Part shown: positions 1 to 11,967 of the stretch, piece after piece
Position numbering within the stretch: the first letter of the stretch is position 1
How the letters are laid out: the number at the start of each line of letters is the position of its first letter
DNA from: Symsagittifera roscoffensis
Lineage: Eukaryota > Xenacoelomorpha > Acoela > Convolutidae
Assembly: GCF_963678635.1 (NCBI RefSeq)
Contig: NC_087064.1
Coordinates: 21,934,509-21,998,508 of the forward strand
Length of the DNA: 64,000 nucleotides
Direction of reading: 5' to 3'
Program-made: the position numbers and the translations under genes
Notes under the pieces: generated by a model
Databases searched by the model: none
What the model was told of the DNA's origin: nothing
The model's input: the letters and a program-made list of their open reading frames with translations, nothing else

Positions 1-742
1 ATCATTTTTATTAATAATACATCTGAGATTTTCTTGTAATGAGCGGTTCATACCTTCGACTAATTCATTTGTCCAAGGTGCATGAGATGTACGTGGTTTG
101 TGTTTAGTATTATATAAGTGGCATAGCGTAATAATTTCATTATTAATAATTTCAGTGCCATTGTCAGTGACTAGTATTTCGGGTAATCCGAATTTAGCTA
201 TCCAGTGTTCGTAGAGTGTTGTATATGCGTAGTAAGCATTACAATGGGGTACTGGGTTGAGTGCTACATAGTGTGTAAATGCATCAACAATTACCATTAT
301 GTATGAGTTTCGTTCTGAGGATGGTGAAATTGGTCCTTTTGTGTCAAATGATATTCTGTGATTAAAATATAGACTTTGTCCTTTAAAATCTTGTTTTTCT
401 CCGATTTGTTTTTGATTTGGGTAGGGTTTATTTAGTTGGCATATTATACAATCGTTGCATAATACTTTGATCCAAATTGGTGCACTGGGGAAATAAAAAT
501 TTTGGACAAAGTTAGAGTATGTCTTTTCTGATCCTGAATGTCCTTTAGTGTGTAGGGTATGTCAAGTATTGAATGCTATTAACATCATACTTAAGGGTAG
601 ACAAGTTACTTCAAAATCAGGTGATTGATATTCTAAAATGTCTGTGTTTTCATTTATGGTAGTATTATTGAATTTTCTGAAGTATCTAAGGAGTGTTTTG
701 TTTCCTAAGATTGTGGTATCAGCTTTGTTTGGCTTAGGAAAA
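1..742 (-). pseudogene. Integrase fragment of a third, diverged large-LTR-element copy
   Basis: The minus-strand translation matches the integrase region of elements A (27190-27935) and B. It includes the zinc-binding His/Cys segment, the second catalytic Asp in a TDNGTE-type motif and the region up to the catalytic Glu (HAPWTN, then VEGMNRSLQE). The copy is broken: in the stretch before the first zinc-finger His there is an in-frame TGA near 568-570. It runs off the left window edge, and similarity stops near 742, where unrelated sequence begins. Divergence from A and B is clearly greater than between A and B, so it is an older or different subfamily member. Only this piece is visible, so whether it is a full copy cut by the window edge is unknown. 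Confidence 0.85.
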
Positions 743-1589
743 CAATTCCTAAATTTAAAGATGCAGTTGAGAAGCATTGTAAAACTTTCAGTAGACAAAT
801 CATTTTTCGCGCTATATGTGCTGCTATCTATGAAAACGATGTTTCCATGTTTCTATACCAATTACCTTTTTCCAAAACACTCAAAGTAGCTTTCAAGCAG
901 ATGAAGTCAGCCCCTCCTACGAGATCTCTTAGATTTGGGCCTTACTTCCTTTTGATTGCACAGAGCCTTGGAATTCGATAATCTTGCCATGACCAAAGTT
1001 TTGAGCAAAAGTGAAACTCAGAAGTTAGCTAAAAGAGACCAGAAGCTGAGAAAAAAAACTTTGCGTATCCCAGTTTTTCACCGAGTTTTTGTGCTACAAA
1101 AAACGATCGCGATTGAACTCTAACAAGTCAGGTGTGGTAGAAATTTAAAGTTATTTGTGACTCAAATTTAAAATAAAAAGCACAACATCTTAACACTCCC
1201 ACACTGACAGTAAACCCAACAAAATAAAAACCAAAAATTGGAAAAAAGAATTAATCTGACTGCACGTTTTTGTAACATCGAACTTGCCTTTATATGCAAG
1301 TGTTGTAAAGTTTCTTTGTGATGAAAAACAGAGAAAAACAGATAAAGGGGTTTCATTCAGCTCCGAAACTTGTGGTCGGACTGCAGCCAATCACACGTAA
1401 AGTTTTTCTCCCATTTTTTCTGAAAAAAATATAAAACGAGTGTTTTCTGAGAAGATAGTTTCCGGTGTTTGGTGTTGTTAAAAACTACCAAAATCACCAA
1501 CATCTCGATCCCCGCAAGGATGAATAGTAACGTCTTAATCAAAAGTGACTTCCAAAAATTGAAAGAGTTCTCCGCTACCGGTTTTTTCT
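743..1589. other. Unassigned AT-rich DNA
   Basis: No gene, RNA or clear repeat was recognised. Short open frames here look random: they are lysine/phenylalanine rich, overlap each other on both strands and carry no motif. Confidence 0.4.
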
Positions 1590-4500
1590 TGATCTATTTA
1601 GCCTGACATTCTGTTCTATTTAGAAAACAACAAACGCTGAACGTCATCAAGTAGTTGATCAGAAAAGTATCTCATATTCACAAAAAAAGCAATTGTGTTA
1701 GCCATCAACCAGTGGAACGTAAACTTATAACCGCAGCAGCATATTAATTTTGGTCAAATTAGTTTTCTCTTCACAAAAATCAGTTCAAGGGTAAGTTACA
1801 ACTTTTTCTCTTGCTGTACAATTTATTGCGTGTTCCAAACAGTTGATAAAAACTGCGACTTGTTTTGTTTGAGTTTGATGATCAAGACCTTCGCAATTTT
1901 TTTCATGAAATAAAACGGCGAGTACAATTAAAAAAAACAGAACGGAGATCAAAATAAATTTTATAATCAACGGCTCAGCTTTAGACGGTAACAATTGGAC
2001 GGTAACCGATTCTTTGGATGAATAGAACCGCCATCTAATTTGAAAATTATATCAAGATCTGGATAGACGATCAGCTTAAAATAACGCACACTTGCAGCGG
2101 ATTCACTCAACTCACCATATCGCTCTAATAGGCATTCTAGGAATTCAATAATCACTAAACAAAAGCAAAAACTATTTTTTCAACAATCGGCTTCTCTTAA
2201 CACGAGCGCATTATAAAACCAACAAAAGAATTTAATGGAAATGTTCAAAAAATGATAGCCTGAAATGCGAATTGTTTGCTCAGCCAACTTTTTTGTTGTT
2301 AAAAAAATTAGGAGAAACAAGTAATGGTGTTCCAGACTTTGGGTCGGATTAAAACCAACCATAGGAATAAGTTTTCGCAACATATTTATTTGAAAAAAAC
2401 AAAAAAAAATGGCGTTGAACGGCAGGAGAGTTTTGCAAATTTTATGTGATGCCTTCATTGCCTCAGTCAGGGGTGTTAGCTGTTCGGTTTTTCAAAATTT
2501 TTGATAAGATAGTTTTCGATTTCTGGAGTGGTTAGAATTGAACAATAGCACTGTCTCCTTTCTCACCGCAAGATGGATGGTAACGGCCTGATGGATTGCG
2601 ACTGGCCAGACTTCTTTACAATTCAATTAGCAAGCGATATCAAATCGGAATATAATTTTTTTCGGGTTAACAACTTTTATAAAAGACTCATTTGAATCAC
2701 TTGGTATCTTAGTTCTTAATGAACTCAAATTTTCAAGCGTCACCGGCACACTTAGTCTGGAATTAACGAGTACACCTGGCACGGCAAAGGTCCTCGCTTC
2801 GAATCTGATCAAGAGCTGTTTTTTTTTGAACGGGAAAAATTCCGCTTCAAAAAAATTCCAATTTGATTTTGTTTGCTTATGTTTTGTTGACTTAGTTGCC
2901 ACATCTTGGACTTTTTTTTTGCTCTGTGCAGTTTTTGTTTTAGTTGTTTTTATTTTTGATTATTCTGCTCAATAAAAATTTCGGCCTAAAGGATGCCTAA
3001 AAGCTTTCGGTTTATTTTTTATCGGCATAATAACATGATTTTGGGTCGTTCAAGGAAACCATAATTTGTATGCCTTCCTCCGGACCGCACAAAGTGTTAA
3101 ATATCTCAGTATAGAACTTATACTTGAAAGTTTTTGATGAGAGCATTTTGTTTTATCTGGGCGTGTTTTCCGCTAATAGAACATCATTCCAGACAACATG
3201 TTGAAGATTTTTATTTGTGATTTCCTCGAAACTTTTCCGTTGCCTTTGGACTTGGTTGGTTTTTTTCCTTTCCTGTCAGCTAGCTTGCGAGGCTACTTTT
3301 GTGGTAACGCAAGTGGTGCGAAGCTCCACTTTTGCAATTAATTGTATGAAGTGAAAGGGCGAGTACAATTTATAAAACTGAAAGGAGATCAAATTAAACT
3401 TCATGAACAACGGCACAAAAAGGCTTGAGGAGAGCTGGTTTTAGACCAGTTTTGGACAATAACAATTGGACAGTAACCAGTCCGTTGGATGAGCAGAACC
3501 GCCATTCAATTTGAAAGTTAGATCGAGATCTGAATAGACGATCAGTTTAGAAATAACGCACACATGCAGCGGATTCACTCAACTACACCATACCGCTGTA
3601 ATCAAATAGCAACGATATCAGCGACCACCACGATCAAACTGCAGTCAGCGATCGAACTTTGCGATGTCAGGCGTACTAGAAACTCAATATTATTTTTGAT
3701 TTTGGTCACGAAACAAAAGCACAATTTTTTCAACAATCGGCTTCTCTCAACACGAGCACACTATAAAACCAACAAAAAAATTAATGAAAATGTGCAAAAA
3801 ATGCTAGCCTGAAATGCGAATTGTTTTCTCAGCCATTTTTTAATGTTAAAAAAATTAGGAGAAACAGGTAATCGTGTTCCAGACTTTGGGTCAGATTATA
3901 ACCAACCATAGGATTAAGTTTTCTCTCCATATTTCTTTAAAAAAACGAAAAAAAATGGCGATGAACTGCTGGTAAGTTTTGCAAGTTTTAGGTGATGCCT
4001 TCATTGCCTCAGTCAGTGGTTTTAAGGTTCGGTTTTTCAAAGTTTTGATAAGATATTTTCGATTTCTGGAGTCGTTAAAAATGAACAATAGCACTGTCTC
4101 CTTGCTCACCGCAAGATGGATACTAAAGGCCTGATTGATTGCGACTGACCAGACTTCCTTACATTTCAATTAGCAAGCGATATCAAATCGGAATATAATT
4201 TTTTTCGGGTTAACAACTTTTATAACAGACTCAGTTGAGTCACTTGGTATCTTTGTTTTTAATGAACTCAAATTTTCAAGCGTCACCTGTACACTTAGTC
4301 TGGAAGTAAAGTGTACACCTGGCACGGCAAAGGTCCTCGCTTCGAATCTGACCAGGAGCTGTTTTTTTTTAACGGGAAATATTCCGCTTCTAAAAAAACT
4401 TCGATTTGTTTTTGTCTGCTTATGCTTTGTTGACTTAGCTGCCACATCTTGGACTTTTTTTGCTGTGTGCTTTAGTTGTTTTTTTATTTTTGATTATTCT

Positions 4501-5300
4501 GCTGAATAAAAATTTCGGCCTAAATGTTGCCTAAAAGTTTTCGGTTTACTTTTTATTGGCATACCAACATAATTTTGGGTCGTTCGAGGGAACCATATTA
4601 TGTATGCCTTCTTTCGGATCGCACAAAGTTTTAAATATCTCAGTACAGAATTTATACTTAAAAGCTTTTCATGAGAACATTTTGTTTTATATGGACGTAT
4701 TTTCAGCTAATGGAACATCGTTCCAGACAACATGTTGAAGGTTTTTATTTGTGGTTACTTCCAAATTTCTCTCTTTCCTTTAGACTTAGTTGCTTTCTTT
4801 CCTTTCCTGTCTGCTAGCTTGCAAGGCTATTTTTGTGGTAACGCAAGTGATGCGAAGCTCTGCTTCGCCTTTGTGAAAATTTTATCCATCTACAAGTTCA
4901 TTTTGATCTCAATTACGTCCAAAGTTTGCTCCATTTATAAAACAACAAACCTCATCACATTTAGATAAAAAATCATGAGTTAGCTATCAAAAAATGGAAC
5001 TCCCTGCAGCAAATCATTTTTGCTAAAACTGATTTAGGTGCTTGCGAAACTCGGTTCAAAGATAAACAATTTTTTTTCTAGGAAAATGGTTTATTCTGAG
5101 TTCCAAATCGCAATGTATTAGGAATTGTGACTTGTTTTTTTTTCCTGTCTGATGATCAAATCCTTCGCAATCAGTTACACGGAGTCAAATGGCTACCACA
5201 ATGAAACAAAACTCACAAGAGATCAAAGCAAATTTTATAATCCACGCGATCGAGCAACGACACAAACAGACTTTAAAGCTGATTCAGGTAATTAGGTTAA
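1590..5300. repeat. Diverged tandem repeat, unit about 1.5 kb
   Basis: Long stretches recur at about 1.4-1.55 kb spacing. Bases 1984-2130 match 3453-3605; 2160-3000 match 3720-4540 (including two related 91-codon minus-strand open frames at 2627-2902 and 4170-4445); 3000-3330 match 4540-4870. The start of a further unit is seen at 4900-5300, matching 1620-1930. The copies differ by many substitutions and small indels. The 91-codon frames are alike but have no recognisable motif, and their conservation can be explained by the DNA duplication. A shorter related piece appears near 6400-6560. Confidence 0.75.
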
Positions 5301-5709
5301 TTACCCTTTTTTGCTCGTGTTGTTTTGAGTAGAGGGAACCAAAATTCTGAAAACAAAAAAAATATATAGAAAAATTCTTGAATCATAACGACAGCGCAAC
5401 TTCACAAAAACACGCTAACACCAAAAACAATCAAGACATCGACAGGCCGTCGGTTGAGGACAGTCGACCAACCGTTAATTACAGAGAACTTTGATCCATT
5501 AGACTGCATCTAGCTCGCCATGCCTTTTATATGCTCAGAACCGTCATCCCAATTGACGAGAAAAAATATCAGTTTAATTTGAGATCTGGTTAGATCAACA
5601 CGATCGGTTCAATTTTAAAAACTACCTATCAAAACACTCATGCAGCGAAGGCAATCAGTTACACCAATACACTTGTACTCTGAGTAACAACTTAGGATAG
5701 GGGCTATTC
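5301..5709. other. Unassigned DNA between repeats
   Basis: Nothing recognised beyond possible weak similarity to the neighbouring tandem units. Confidence 0.35.
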
Positions 5710-6142
5710 TCATGATGGAAGGACCGAATGATGGAAAATTTTCAACCAATCAGAATCAGTAGAAGTTCCGATTCGCTAAACGGTTTTTACGGTGAAACGC
5801 AAAAAAATGGCAGAAATAGAAATAACGAATGTACAGTCTGTGAAGAATCAATAAATATGGCGTTTTCTCAACTTGTCTTATATTTCTATTTGCGCAAAAA
5901 CATTTCCCAATGTTTCTTTCAATTGACATGGCTTGAAAACCCATGTATCTGCAGTCTGCTAATTTTTTGTATCTGCAATTTTGTATCTGCAATCTGCTAA
6001 AACGTCAGTAATAAGCTAAATGGCCTGAAATTATTTATTTGTTTGAAATTTTTACGATTTCTTTGATATTTTTGAATAATCAATCATGATTGGCTGAAAA
6101 TGACTGAAAATGAATTTGCAATATTCGGTCCCTTCATCATGA
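5710..6142. mobile_element. MITE-like element with about 20-bp terminal inverted repeats
   Basis: The left end TCATGATGGAAGGACCGAAT is mirrored at 6123-6142 with two mismatches. Inside the termini further sub-terminal inverted similarity is present (CAACCAATCA near the left, GATTGGCTG near the right). The interior is about 390 bp and has no transposase. I could not see a convincing target-site duplication, so the class is not assigned. Short open frames inside are chance. Confidence 0.55.
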
Positions 6143-7109
6143 GTGACGCCAACACCAAGGATATCAGCAATGAAAAAAACCTCAAATTACAATCATTGAT
6201 CGAATCAATCAGAAATCGCGCCTAAAGTCTAAACCTAGTCGGGTGTTGTAGTAGTTCAAATATATTTTTGACGCAGATAAAAAACACAAAATTGTTAGGG
6301 ATAAATTTTTATGATCCGTGTCACTGTACAGCAAAAAGCCACAGGTTTTTAAAATGAGTGATAATATAGTTTTCGGGTTTTATAAATTAATTTCTTCTTG
6401 TTCACCGCTGGATGGATATTAATGGCCTGATGGAAAGTGCCTTGCAAACCCTCAAAATTGTTTCCGCTGACTGTTTTGTCTTGATCGCGTTTTATACTAA
6501 TTGTTGTTCCGTTTCGAAAACAACGAATGCTGTTTAGAAAATTACCTCTTATCGATAAATAATAATATGTGAATTCAACATCTCAATGAGACAGAAAGTG
6601 GAAAAAAAGAGTTTTTATTCAGTTCCACTTCCAATATCAGTACCGTTCATGGATCAAGTGTCAACCTGTAAGTTTCCTTGACTTTTTGCTGGATTGTTCT
6701 GTGTTGTGAGAAACCGACACAAGTGTCAAGGTGCATATCTGAGATAATCACACCACCGCAGTACTTGCAACTACATGTCTCATCGTCCGCAGATTCGTAA
6801 CAGCGCTCTTTATGACATTAAACATGATGAAAACCGTTGCTGTAAAAATTACCTCTTTCTCTCCTGTGCGCAGGACTACAGTTTTGTAAGCCCAAAAAGT
6901 CATTATTGATAAAAAATGCAAAATTTTGTGTGTTCTGCTATAAATACTTATTTCGATCCATTTCTTGAAATAAAATCCAGTCACTTTGGTAAAGTGTTCG
7001 TCTCTTTCCTTCTGTGATAACACATCGCTGAAAACACCGAGAGCGTAAGAAGCAGATGAAAATATGACGCTCTCCTAGAGTCTAACCGAGGACTTAAAAC
7101 AAATTTTTC
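6143..7109. other. Unassigned AT-rich DNA
   Basis: Apart from a stretch near 6400-6560 that resembles the tandem repeat to the left, nothing is recognised. A 91-codon minus-strand open frame at 6748-7023 has no family features. Confidence 0.35.
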
Positions 7110-8712
7110 TGGGTTGGACTTTGGATTGTATAGAGCAAGAGGCAGCATAGGTTTTTTTCTTGAGATGTTCCAGGTGCTTGGAACCTGTCAATTTAGTGGA
7201 TCCTTGAATTCAATTTCTGTATTGATGAAAAATAATTGGTCGGTCCTGGCCAGCCTTCCGCCGTTTCTGTGTTTCACCACCTTAGTTTTGCCAACATTCA
7301 CTTTGAGACTGTTTCTCTGGCAATATTTTTCGAGTAGAAACATTGCGTTTTTAACATTGTCAAGTTCGGTCGACCCAATCGCTAAGTCATTGGCGTAAAA
7401 AATTGTGAAGCAGCCTGTGCTTTCAAGTTCTGCAGATAAAGCTGCTAAAAATAATGCAAACAACAGCGGTGACAACTTATCGCCTTGTGGAACGTCAATA
7501 GTCTGAGATATTTTGGTGGACAAATACCCATCCGAGCACACTTGGATAATATTTTGAACATAGAGATTGTACAGAAATTTAGTGATGTGTACTGGGAGGC
7601 CATTTCTCTGAAGCTTGGTGAATAGAAATTGTCTGTCAAGCTTGTCAAAAGCCTTCTCGAAGTCAACATAGCAGACGTAATACCTTTTCTAAGAACGGAT
7701 TCCTATTCTAATTGACTCAATTAGCCTTTTCGCGGCAAGTATGGTACTCCTATCCTTTCGAAACCCATACTGCGTATCTGGAAGTAATTTTTGAAGATCA
7801 ACCCAGTTACTTAACCGATTGTATAGAATAGCAGAATAAGAATTGTAAACATAAGAAAGCAAAGATATACCTCTATATGAATTTAGATCCGTTTTTTCAC
7901 CTTTCCTTTGTAGAGTGGTTTTACGTAAGCATCTCGCCATACAACAGGGCATGTAGCGTTACTAAAACAAAAATTGAATAATGTAACAAGGAATGAAAAC
8001 ACTAACCCAAAAGAAGATTTCAAGACCTCGTTAGTGATACCATCGGGACCAGCAGCTTTGTTGTTGGGTGAGTTGGCTACTACACGTTTTGTTTCTGCTA
8101 ATTTTATTTCGCTGCTCATTTCGGGTTTTGGCTCGCTCAATGAAGTTTGATAATCAAGAAAACCAGTAATTTCAGCATTCTCAGGATGAAAGTTGTACGA
8201 TAACGGAACATTCAGAAGTTTATCAAAGTGATCTAACCAGGTGTCAGAAATGACAGCGCAATGCGCGATCGGTGGTTTTCTGGTCTTAAGTATAGTCCAG
8301 AAATGAAATTTGTCAGATTCTGCTACGCTGAGGGTAAGTTCCTCTTCCGTTTGCTCATGAGACTGTTTCTTAAATTGTTATAATTTTTTGATTTCTTTTT
8401 TGTAACATGAAAACACACGAAGATTTTCTGTATTTTCTTGTCTTCTGCAGAGCTCCCATTGTTTTTTCACTTTTGCGAGGAGCAAATAGCAGCTTCTGTC
8501 GAACCAGACCTTCGAGATCCGTTTCTTGGCAGCTGGAATTGACTCTCTAAATACCGAGATGAAGTTTCCGTATTATCGATCCAACGACTCGACACACGGC
8601 GTGCTGAGGCTTTTCAGTTTGTATTCTAGATTTTCCAGATCGATTTTTCTGTTATGAGCAGTCTTACTGTCAGCTCTTTCAACGTCGGTGTGAACTTTGA
8701 ATCCAACGGAAC
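7110..8712 (-). pseudogene. 5'-truncated non-LTR (LINE) reverse transcriptase, frameshifted
   Basis: Reading minus strand from about 8710, the pieces give a linker region with the LINE-typical VWFD...C and VAESDKF-HFW segments. Next come RT motifs in order: AAGPDGI; SYRGISLLS; YGFRKDRST; then PQGDKLSPLLFALFL (motif B); IFYANDLA (motif C, with Asn-Asp instead of the usual Asp-Asp); and a motif D-like KVNVGKTK. The order and spacing are those of a Jockey/CR1/I-type LINE RT. The frame is broken several times (joins near 7920, 7680 and 7540, and a stop in the linker near 8380). No apurinic endonuclease is present, so the copy is 5' truncated, as is usual for LINEs. The right edge abuts a palindrome at 8714. 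It is dead: frames are broken and the catalytic YADD is altered. Confidence 0.85.
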
Positions 8713-8713
8713 T

Positions 8714-8774
8714 TTGATAACTAACTTAACGCTTTTCTCTTATCGATAAAGAAAAGCGTTAAGTTAGTTATCAA
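8714..8774. repeat. 61-bp near-perfect palindrome
   Basis: The arms 8714-8738 and 8750-8774 are exact reverse complements (25 nt each, starting TTGATAACTAACTTAACGC). The centre TTATCGATAA is itself palindromic, leaving one unpaired C. It sits exactly at the 5' edge of the truncated LINE, so it may mark the integration junction, for example by fold-back synthesis. Confidence 0.9.
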
Positions 8775-9523
8775 CAGTTGGAACGCCAAAAAAGTATAAC
8801 ACATGCATGGTATCAGTTTGAATACGACTAAACCCGTTAACTAGGAAAATTAGTTGTGAGTTAATTAGCGCATTTCATTGCATTATGTTTCATTGCATCT
8901 TATAAAAGTTTACGTGATAAAAAATGTAGCTTGTTTTTGTAGACTTGTAAGAATTACAAACCAATTTTTATAATGAAGTACAAACAAGCAAATATTACTG
9001 CAGATTGAAGCGCCTTTTCAAATTGAGATGATCACCCGTTCTGACAAAAATGGATTAGGTTCAATTTTAGTGTAAAAAAATTATGTAGCTTCATTTTAGA
9101 TCAATTTAAGATGGAAAAAAGTACGAAATTTAAATATAAAAGATAGAAACTGTTTTGGTTCAATTTAAAATCAATTTGAATCAATTTTAAACCATTCAGC
9201 TTAAAACATTGATCCAAATCGATTTGAAGTCGACTTAAATTCATTTTTCCAGTCTGATTTTTTTTTGTTTTTAGGGGTTGAAACTAATTGAAATTGATAT
9301 GAATCGAACTTGCGTTGCATTTATTCATTGCCAATCAGTTTTAATCATACATCCATAGCGTATAGTAGCATAATAAAAAGAGCAATTAGTTTTAAAATTT
9401 TGAGAACGTTCTATGACTTCCTTGCATTTTTTTTTGGTTCAAAATGTGATCTATATTGACCCTTCTCTTGATTTGTTTCAGAAATTTTTACATTCAAGAT
9501 TTTTTATTACGCAGCATTGCTAT
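8775..9523. other. AT-rich DNA with degenerate TCAATTTAAA motifs
   Basis: Many variants of a word like AATCGATTTAAA or CAATTTAAAAT are scattered here, and again at 9880-10190 and 41570-41730. No gene is seen. Confidence 0.45.
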
Positions 9524-9850
9524 TTTTCTTTGATCGTCTTTGCTGTCGTGGATTCCACGGAAAAATAGCTTAAACACTGTATTTCTCAAAATCGCTCCTA
9601 GGACAGGCAATTTTGTGCAAACTTTACATTTGGAACACGTTTAAAGACTTGTCTCTGAATCCAGGAAAATACAGACACAAAACTGTGAGCCTTTCCAGTG
9701 CACAGTTTGGCCTCTAATGCGCTGCCGTTTTTGTATAAGCAACAAAACAAATTGAAAAACGCAAATCAATAGTTCTTTTAGCTCCATTGGAGCAGCACAT
9801 AATAATCAAACAAGATACAGGCTGATGAATTTGGTGCTCAATTTGCAAAA
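9524..9850. repeat. Direct repeat, copy 1 (about 325 bp)
   Basis: Near identical, with a handful of mismatches, to 10614-10940, beginning TTTGATCGTCTTTGCTGTCG and ending near GAATTTGGTGCTCA. No coding potential was seen. It may be an interspersed repeat or a local duplication. Confidence 0.85.
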
Positions 9851-10613
9851 CTTCCCATCCTAATTTCTGAAGAAAGATCGATTTAAATCGATTTAAAATC
9901 CATGAAAATGCATCTGCATTTTTAATCGACTTGGATTAATTTAAAATCAATTTAAAATGGATTTAAGTGCAAAACGGAGGATTTAAGTGAGATTCGGATG
10001 AATTTTAGTGATTCGTAAAATCCATCCAAATCGAATTAAATTGATTTTTTAGTCACTTAAATCGATCCAAAATTTTCAAAAAAGGATTGATTTAAATCGA
10101 TTTAAAATACACTTAGGTTCGTAAAATGTACATTGTTAATCGAATTGGATTGATTTAAAAACGATTTTAAAATCAACTTAAACCAAACCGAAACCGTTTT
10201 TGTCAGTAGGGCAGCCATAGAAAATTTTTTTTCGAAATATCTTTTAAATTGAGTACAAAAACGGCTGGACACGAAAAAAAACCGTTTTTTTTTCCTAGGA
10301 AGCACCCCTACAGTTGCTCAGCTCCAATATCATCTTTTCCATTTAATACAACAGAAAAGCTTCAAATTCCCAAAATGAAAAAATCAGGTCTAAGAAATCC
10401 TTCAAATTTCACCAGAAAAACTCCGTTCAACCACAGTGGTTAAAACAAAGGACCCGATACCCTTAAGTTCATTTTGCTCTTCATATGTTTTTTTCCTACA
10501 GCGTTCTATAGCCACCGCATTACAAGGCCAAACTATGCATTTTGAGAATTGCACGTGGACTCCGCAACAGGTCAAAAACAGAATGGTTGCGGAATCCGCA
10601 GCATCGCTAATTT
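9851..10613. other. AT-rich spacer between the two direct repeats
   Basis: Degenerate GATTTAAATCGATTTAAA words fill 9880-10190. The rest has small random open frames only. Confidence 0.4.
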
Positions 10614-10940
10614 TCTTTGATCGTCTTTGCTGTCGTGGATTCCACGGAAAAATAGCTTAAACACTGTATTGCTCAAAATCGCTCCTAAAATAGGCAATTT
10701 TGTGCAAGTTTTACATTTGGAACACGTTTAAAGACTTGTCTCTGAATCCAGGAACATACAGACACAAAACTGTGAGCCTTTCCAGTGCACAGTTTGGCCT
10801 CTAATGCGTTGCCGTTTTTGTATAAGCAACAAAAGAAATTAAAAAATGCAAATGAATAGTTCTTTTAGCTCTAATGGAGCAGCACATAATAATCAAACAA
10901 GATACAGACTGATGAATTTGGTGCTCATTTTGCAAAACTC
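10614..10940. repeat. Direct repeat, copy 2 (about 325 bp)
   Basis: Second copy of 9524-9850 in the same orientation, 1.09 kb downstream. Differences are mostly single substitutions. Confidence 0.85.
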
Positions 10941-11106
10941 ATTCAAAAGAAAGAAAAGCTAAATATCAATTTTTCGGAAAAGACAATTGAAGAAATACAA
11001 GAACCAGCTGAAAAACAATACGGTTTTTGTCTCAGTGAGCCACAGAGGTTCTTGATTGCATGTCAGCTCGACAATGGAAAAACTGCTTAGCTCTCTTGAC
11101 CCCAAT

Positions 11107-11426
11107 CAGGGGCGGATTTAGGGGGGCGGGGGGGATGGACGTTCCCTCTTCAGGGATTCGACACCCTGTCGACCCAAAGGGCTCGGGAGAGTCCCTTTGG
11201 TACTTTTTATGAAATCCACTTTTGGCCGACCGACACTAAAATTTTTCTAAAGGCGCCTTTGGCGCCAATATTTACTAATTTTGAGGGGGGAGCGCGCGCC
11301 AAAAAAACGCAATTTTTTGGTCAAAATTTTCCAAAAAGTGCCTAAAAACGCCTTTTTTGACTGTTTTTTTCAAACAGTTCTTTTTGAAAATCCGCCCCCA
11401 TCGAAAAAATTCTAGATCCGCCCCTG
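11107..11426. mobile_element. hAT-type MITE, 320 bp
   Basis: The left terminus CAGGGGCGGATTTAG is answered by the right terminus CTAGATCCGCCCCTG. CAGGGGCGG-type ends are typical of the hAT superfamily. The flanks carry an 8-bp repeat with one mismatch, ACCCCAAT (11099-11106) and AACCCAAT (11427-11434), which fits the 8-bp hAT target duplication. There is no transposase, so it is non-autonomous. A related but rearranged sequence lies at 62262-62850. Confidence 0.8.
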
Positions 11427-11767
11427 AACCCAATAAGTTTCATCACATCGAAGACCAAAAGTAGTTGTGAAAAGGTTAACACTTGGCCGAACTCTTAACT
11501 AGAGGACTATGCTACTGCCTACCAACCGCAATTCTAAGATCAATTTTATAGGACATTATAACTGCGGCAACGTTGGGCCAAAGTGCAGCCGGCCATTACA
11601 GCGTAAAACTCGCTTGTTTTTTTTTTTGCGGGAAATGATGCCAGGATAACTCTGAGATTTGAATGGGTAAACACAGCAGAACCTTTGGCAGAGGATGGGG
11701 TACTCATCGGCTTTGGTGAAATCGTTCGGCGAGCAGATTGCTAGAAATTCTGCCGAGGCCCTACAGA

Positions 11768-11967
11768 NNNNNNNNNNNNNNNNNNNNNNNNNNNNNNNNN
11801 NNNNNNNNNNNNNNNNNNNNNNNNNNNNNNNNNNNNNNNNNNNNNNNNNNNNNNNNNNNNNNNNNNNNNNNNNNNNNNNNNNNNNNNNNNNNNNNNNNNN
11901 NNNNNNNNNNNNNNNNNNNNNNNNNNNNNNNNNNNNNNNNNNNNNNNNNNNNNNNNNNNNNNNNNNN
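11768..11967. other. Assembly gap (200 N)
   Basis: Exactly 200 undetermined bases, probably a placeholder length. Open frames crossing it are meaningless. Confidence 0.99.
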
